Positions 59,309 through 64,000 of a stretch of 64,000 bases of DNA are shown here, piece after piece (position 1 is the stretch's first letter; each line of letters begins with the position of its first letter). The notes beneath the pieces are model-generated. The model worked only from the letters and a program-made list of their open reading frames with translations, was not told where the DNA came from and did not search any database. Made by a program: the position numbers and the translations under genes. Origin of the DNA: Botrytis cinerea B05.10 (lineage: Eukaryota; Ascomycota; Leotiomycetes; Helotiales; Sclerotiniaceae); contig NC_037314.1 of NCBI RefSeq assembly GCF_000143535.2, positions 310,001 to 374,000 of the forward strand, given 5' to 3'.

Positions 59309-59655
59309 GATGCGTAGGGTAGGGTAGGGTGGGTGTTGGTAGTTGGTTGGTTGTTTGTTGGTTGTAATTGCAGTGTTAGGATTATTGTTATACAGAGAGG
59401 ACAGACTGCGGCTCGACTCAAAACCTATCATGTCTTCGATACTTGAGAATAGATAGTCCCATCCCGTCTTTCGTGATTCATAAGTCTCTCATCGCTGCTT
59501 GAGTCGAGAATACTAGATGCGCCAGGGTCTAGAGAGAAGCTCGGAATGCAGATAAACCGATTTCTAATTGTCCAACTCGAAATTTCAAACATCTATCTAC
59601 TAGAAAAGCACAAGTAGCGCAGAACTTTTCCAATCTCATCAAATACTCCAACATA
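59309..59655. other. Convergent intergenic region with TAGGG repeat
   Basis: The 347 nt between two stop codons contain a G-rich TAGGG run (59315-59334) just after the glycosyltransferase-like stop, and GTTGGTTG repeats after it. Confidence 0.6.
59315..59334 (+). repeat. Short TAGGG run (G-quadruplex motif)
   Basis: Three TAGGG units followed by TGGG. Confidence 0.85.
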
Positions 59656-61783
59656 TCATGAATCCGAACTCCAAATACACATAACCAATTGACTAATCCG
59701 TTCTCCCTTCGCGGCGCCATCCAACATCACATACGGAGCCATAAATCCCTGTTCCTTGACCAAGTGACTTGCGAGATTGAGTAAGTGCTCATAATTTACG
59801 TTTTGAGGCGCGAAGAGTTCAGGGTGCAATTTTCGTAATTGGGAGATGGTAGTTGTGAGGGTTTCGTGTTCGTCGGTTGCACCGTGGAAGGAGGCTGCGG
59901 GATTCCATGATTCGGGGAGAGAGCCGAAGATTCTGTGATGGTGGGTTAGTTTGGGCTGAAGTGGAGTGGAAAGATAGGGGTGAAGATGGAAAAAAAAAGA
60001 AAGGGGAAAAAAAACTCACGAGGTTCCATCTTTGATCCACTGTACTAAAGCTGGATGTATAGCCGCGAGAGTCTTCTCATCAGATTGTTTGAGCATGATG
60101 ATGTAAACCCAAAGAGTCCAGTATGTAAAGTTCCAATCTTCGAGAAGTACAGACCAATCCAGAGGGAGTTCTTCTTCTTGGTCTGAGGCTATAAGATTGT
60201 GGATGGTTGTAGATAGTGACGGGTATTGTTGGGTAAGTAGTGAGTAAGCCTGCTCGATTGAGAAAATCTTCAAATTTCCTGTTGGAGAAAGTGGTGAGAG
60301 TTCATGCGATGGAGCGAGAATTGGCATAGTTAGAAGATCCAGGGGTTGAAGAGCAGATCTTAAGGTGGTGAGTTGGAGGCCCCTATAGTTCAGAGCGAGG
60401 GATTGATTGAAATTTTGAGGGGGACTGAGATATTGTTAGCTTGGTCAAATATGGGGAAGGGGATTGTGTTTACCCTAGACTTGCACCGATTTTTTCAATC
60501 TTATCGATTTCGTATGCAAGCTTAGATTGAATAATGAATGTTGCCTGTATTACTGCTCTGCACAGAGGGCTTTGAAATGGCTGTGCAATCCTTTCTGGGC
60601 ATATTTCTGGGAACCTCAACATGTATGAACGCTCTCGTTCATTTGCTACAATACAGCAAATTAGATCCACTAGACCTTCTCCGAAGCTGCGAAATTCCAA
60701 GATCCTAGAATCTTGTGGCCCATTCGCAGATGGTGGTTGCACAGCAAACATGAATTCCTCCTCGGGCTGTCTTGGATCTGGGCGGATATGACAATTCTGA
60801 CTTCTGCGTAGTTGAATAGCATTGTGTTCTGGAGTCAATTTAAGATTGGCAACATTCCGATTCACAAGATCCTTTGGAAGAATAAAACCGTAGCCCACTA
60901 GCAGTTCGCTATTTGATTTATTTCCATAGTAATTGTAAATTTGATCTCCCTGTAAAACACCAGCAGAATGGACTAGGTCAAAAGATTCGGAGATAGGATC
61001 TTTTCTCCACTCTACTTGATTGATACCATTATGATTGCCTATATCAACAAGTGGATATAAGATCGAAAACCTATCATTGCGAATGTGTTCTAGATCAAGA
61101 TTCATATCTGTGGAACTCCCACTCAAAGCTTCAGGACAAACTGTCAAGGATGGTCGAAAACTTCGACTGTCAAATATAGTAGCAGCCCATTGATACAAGA
61201 TATAACTGTATTCTTTATGATTTGGCAATTCCCTCAGAAGCACAACCCCTTTCTTCCACTGATCTCTCCACATCTGTTCTCGCTTCTGAAGTGGAGGCTC
61301 TGCATTTGTCCCGGTCAGGAATTCTTGATCTTCTTCTGGCCACCAGATAGGAATCCCAAGGCTTTTGGGATCGTTTGGCTGAGGAAGTAATCTGATATAC
61401 TGCCACCATGGAGATTGATCACCCTTCAAGTATTGCTGTATGAGGAAGAAGTGGCCAACAATGTTGGGATCATCCTGCTTCAAATTCTCCAAGAACTCAA
61501 CAGGAAATGGATCCGTAGAGGGAAACTGAGAATAAGTGCCAATTGCATTTAGATATGATAGAGAAATTTGGTACGAGCATCGTACAATACTTGTTTGGGG
61601 AGCTATCGTTTGTTGCGCCTTGAACGATAAACCTGTTACCGCGTCTTTATAAATTTCAACATCGGGGTGAAGGTAGGCCCCAGAAGTTGTGGCCCAATCA
61701 ACCAGACTCTTGATATTCTCTGTCATGTTGGTCTTCAACTTTGAGCTTTCTTCATGCCAATAACTGGAGGGAAATTTGGTCAT
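59656..61783 (-). CDS. SET-domain protein (SETD3/Rubisco-LSMT-like protein methyltransferase)
   Basis: Three exons: 60474-61783, 60020-60424 and 59656-59932, giving 663 aa, with introns of 49 and 87 nt. The split SET domain spans about 40-300. The NH motif is DIGNHNG (about 247-253). The SAM-binding end is YYGNKSNSELLVGYGF (about 284-300). The C-terminal half resembles the helical substrate-binding domain of the Rubisco-LSMT/SETD3/SETD6 group and carries the block LNYRGLQLTTLRSALQPLDL. These enzymes methylate Lys or His on non-histone proteins such as ribosomal proteins, elongation factors or actin; the substrate here is unknown. A second in-frame ATG at 61726 (MTENIKSLVDWATTSGAYL) fits the family start equally well. 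Confidence 0.9.
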
Positions 61784-62164
61784 AAAAATGGTTGCTGTCT
61801 ACCCTCCACATCGATCACGTGTTTCATCCGATCTTTGGTGGGGCGTGTTAGTTAAGGTTAATAAATAAAGCTTGGTTCGCTCCAAGTGCTACTCTTTTAT
61901 TGTGATTTCATACAACATGTCTTTTGAAACCCTCTCGATACGATATAGTATTGAGGTTGTTGAACACAACAATATGGTAGGTTGATTCGTATCGAAGAGT
62001 TTCACAAATGCGCGATATTGCTTCCAATGCAACCTAGCACTTGTTGTGTTATCCTCCAATAGGATGACTGTCTTAAGCTAGGTATAGGATCTTCCTGCTG
62101 AGCAGTATTTAAAAATGCGCGCCCCTTTGTTTTAATTTGCATTTACGATTTCTCAGATCACAAG
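61784..62164. promoter_or_regulatory. Divergent promoter region SET protein/esterase
   Basis: The 381 nt lie between two divergent starts. TATTTAAAAA at 62106-62115 is a likely TATA box for the esterase gene. Confidence 0.55.
62106..62115 (+). promoter_or_regulatory. Probable TATA box of the esterase gene
   Basis: TATTTAAAAA lies 50 nt before the esterase ATG. Confidence 0.45.
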
Positions 62165-63220
62165 ATGGTGTCCAACAAGTATGGACGTGAATGCGTTGAA
62201 GAGAACAAAGATCTGCTCCAGCCACAACTTCCACTTCTCACTCGCGCATGGTATTTCATCCAGCTTTGGGGATTGAAGATAGCTATTGTGATTACCTTCA
62301 AAATCCTGCGCTTTCTACGACCAACACCTCCTGAATCTCGTCCTACCAAGCTCTTGGCATACCCTTGTCGACCAAATCTGCGAACCCGAATATTTCTCCC
62401 AACGGCCAAGCAAGCTGACGATGAACCACTCCCACTATATCTCGATCTCCACGGCGGAGGGCATGCTTTGATGTCTGCCGAATTCGATGATGAGATCTGT
62501 GCTAAAATTGCGAATCGCTTCAATGTCATTGTTGTTAGCATTGAATATAGCCAGGCCCCTTCAAATAGATTCCCGGCATTGACAAACGATATTGTTGCCA
62601 TTGCGCAAGCCACAATCGACAATTCTGATCTGAATATTGACAAGAAGCGTGTGGTATTAGGAGGATTTAGTGCAGGAGGAAACTTGGCTTTGTCCGCTGC
62701 TCAAGTACCTGAATTGCGGGAAAAATTGAACGGGGTAATGGCTTGGTATCCAGTGATGGATTTCACGCTCACACCGGACGAGAAGAAAGCCTCGCGCCCA
62801 TATCGGAATGCAAAGGACTTGGATGATCTGCCAGATTTTGGACCAGTATTCGAATGGGGCCATATTCCTGTTGGTCAGAATCTTCGAGATCCATTATTGA
62901 GCACTAGATTTGTGAGCAGGAATGATATACCCAAATGGATATATATAATAGGGGCAGAGTACGATATGCTAGCCAAAGAAGCTAGAGATACAGCTTTTAA
63001 CCTTGCTGATTTGAATGAACAAGAACGCGAAGAAGGAATGTATGGTTTTGAAAAGGACGGTTATAAATGGACGCTAGTGAGGGATGTTCGCCATGCCTTC
63101 ACTCATGATTTGATGGATAACAAGGGACCCGATGCAGAGGCTATGCGGAAGCTCAGGACGGAAGAAATATTAGAGCAGGTGGGTGACTGGCTATTTAAGG
63201 GTCCGTTCTCCAAATATTGA
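62165..63220 (+). CDS. HSL-type alpha/beta hydrolase, membrane-anchored esterase
   Basis: A single exon encodes 351 aa. A hydrophobic segment at about residues 29-50 (WYFIQLWGLKIAIVITFKIL) is a likely membrane anchor or uncleaved signal. The oxyanion motif HGGG starts at residue 96, and the nucleophile elbow GFSAGG has Ser169. The likely Asp is in GAEYDMLAKEA and the likely His in VRHAFTHD. This is the hormone-sensitive-lipase (family IV) layout for hydrolysis of short or medium acyl esters, including xenobiotic esters. The order HGGG, GxSxG, D, H is complete, so activity is expected. No biosynthetic genes lie nearby, so a detoxification or lipid role is as likely as secondary metabolism. Confidence 0.92.
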   Translation: MVSNKYGRECVEENKDLLQPQLPLLTRAWYFIQLWGLKIAIVITFKILRFLRPTPPESRPTKLLAYPCRPNLRTRIFLPTAKQADDEPLPLYLDLHGGGHALMSAEFDDEICAKIANRFNVIVVSIEYSQAPSNRFPALTNDIVAIAQATIDNSDLNIDKKRVVLGGFSAGGNLALSAAQVPELREKLNGVMAWYPVMDFTLTPDEKKASRPYRNAKDLDDLPDFGPVFEWGHIPVGQNLRDPLLSTRFVSRNDIPKWIYIIGAEYDMLAKEARDTAFNLADLNEQEREEGMYGFEKDGYKWTLVRDVRHAFTHDLMDNKGPDAEAMRKLRTEEILEQVGDWLFKGPFSKY

Positions 63221-64000
63221 GGCATACACTGGGTTGCTACTGTGTATTCTATCATCGCATTACTCTTTGAGCTTGAGGGAATGCTTGGAGGAGAAAGGTC
63301 GGGTAGAAATTATACTATGTTATCAGACTACTGTAGCTCTTCATGCTACATCCCTAATCATAAAACGGCACTGCGGTGCCAATTTGGGATTATTAGCATT
63401 CCGTGATATGATTCATATCTTTACCCCCTATAAAGTCTATTCGAACATCGTCAGACTCTCATCCTCTGTATTCCGGTCCGTATCCCAATTTCTGCGTTCA
63501 TATATTGAAATTCACAGTTTCAGTCCCAAGGTAATGGGGGATGGGCGATCTTGTATATTTTGAACACTTGAATTTCTGTGTCATGTCACTAAAACGACAT
63601 GAGATCATTTTCTGACTTCGTGATACACATAGCAAGTGACGCTGCAAAATCAAATAGGAATTGTTCACTGATCGAACCTAACATATGAAACGAGAATCAG
63701 ATAATACTACTCATGATACTGATTCGGCACACCTTGGTCCAAAACATCGGCGAGGTTATTTCTTCGGCTGCATATCATTACCGATATTTGTATAATTCAT
63801 GCCGGCTTCCAAGGTTATGTACAGTAGTATTCGGCATCCGCAACAGTATTTGCATATTACAATTTATGAGGTGACAAGTTACCCATAATGTCTAGGGGTG
63901 ACACTGCATCAAACTAGTATCAGCGCGCATGCAAGCTAGGATGATACTGCACTCGATGGGTATTCGATTCCAAGATTGTGAGTTTGGGAACATTTCATTT
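63221..64000. other. Intergenic region at right edge
   Basis: The 780 nt after the esterase stop show no convincing ORF, RNA gene or strong repeat. Confidence 0.5.

Noticed and set aside
58775..59431. 218-codon - strand ORF rich in Pro/Ser/Phe
   Set aside because: It is the complement of the purine-rich tail of the glycosyltransferase-like gene.

Overview
The window is nuclear DNA of a filamentous ascomycete (Pezizomycotina). The gene set (Cdc24, Cdc20, Toa1, Vps13, Mrp10, Cog7, an F-box/WD40 protein, a PARP-E2 fusion), short introns of about 45-60 nt with CTAAC/CTGAC branch points, and a moderate AT bias with AT-rich intergenic stretches all fit. The style suggests Leotiomycetes (Botrytis/Sclerotinia-like), but that placement is inference. 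I saw no transposon, RIP-degraded block, CRISPR array, prophage or secondary-metabolite cluster.

Layout. 1-9 kb: the 5' part of an F-box/WD40 gene (-) runs off the left edge, followed by a 3.1 kb gap with the cdc24 upstream region, cdc24 (+) and a three-exon mrp10 gene (-) that is visible only after splicing. 9.5-18.4 kb: a basic Ser/Thr-Pro-rich protein with a PP1-docking-like motif (+), a TFIP11/Ntr1 G-patch spliceosome factor (+) and a small Cys-rich coiled-coil orphan (+). 19.7-27.8 kb: a Kelch-BTB protein (-) divergent from cdc20 (+), then toa1 (+) with a 525-nt first intron. 29.6-41.6 kb: a mitochondrial DUF3429-type membrane protein (-) divergent from the 3207-aa vps13 gene (+). 42.6 kb: an intron-containing tRNA-Glu(CTC) (-). 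44-48.8 kb: an Sds3-like deacetylase-complex subunit (-), then a secreted alpha-carbonic anhydrase (+) whose promoter has a cluster of PacC-type hexamers. 50-56.7 kb: a seven-exon PARP-ubiquitin-E2 fusion gene (-) divergent from cog7 (+). 57-63.2 kb: a type II membrane glycosyltransferase-like protein lacking its acidic motif (+), a SETD3-like SET protein (-) and a membrane-anchored HSL-type esterase (+).

The genes are mostly housekeeping and do not form one pathway. Polarity and Ras-type signalling (cdc24, Kelch-BTB), cell cycle (cdc20), transcription and chromatin (toa1, Sds3-like), splicing (TFIP11) and membrane traffic (vps13, cog7) are interleaved. Exon joins were worked out by hand from GT/AG sites, frame continuity and family similarity. 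The most unusual single protein is the PARP-E2 fusion. The most testable regulatory signal is the PacC-like cluster before the carbonic anhydrase gene.
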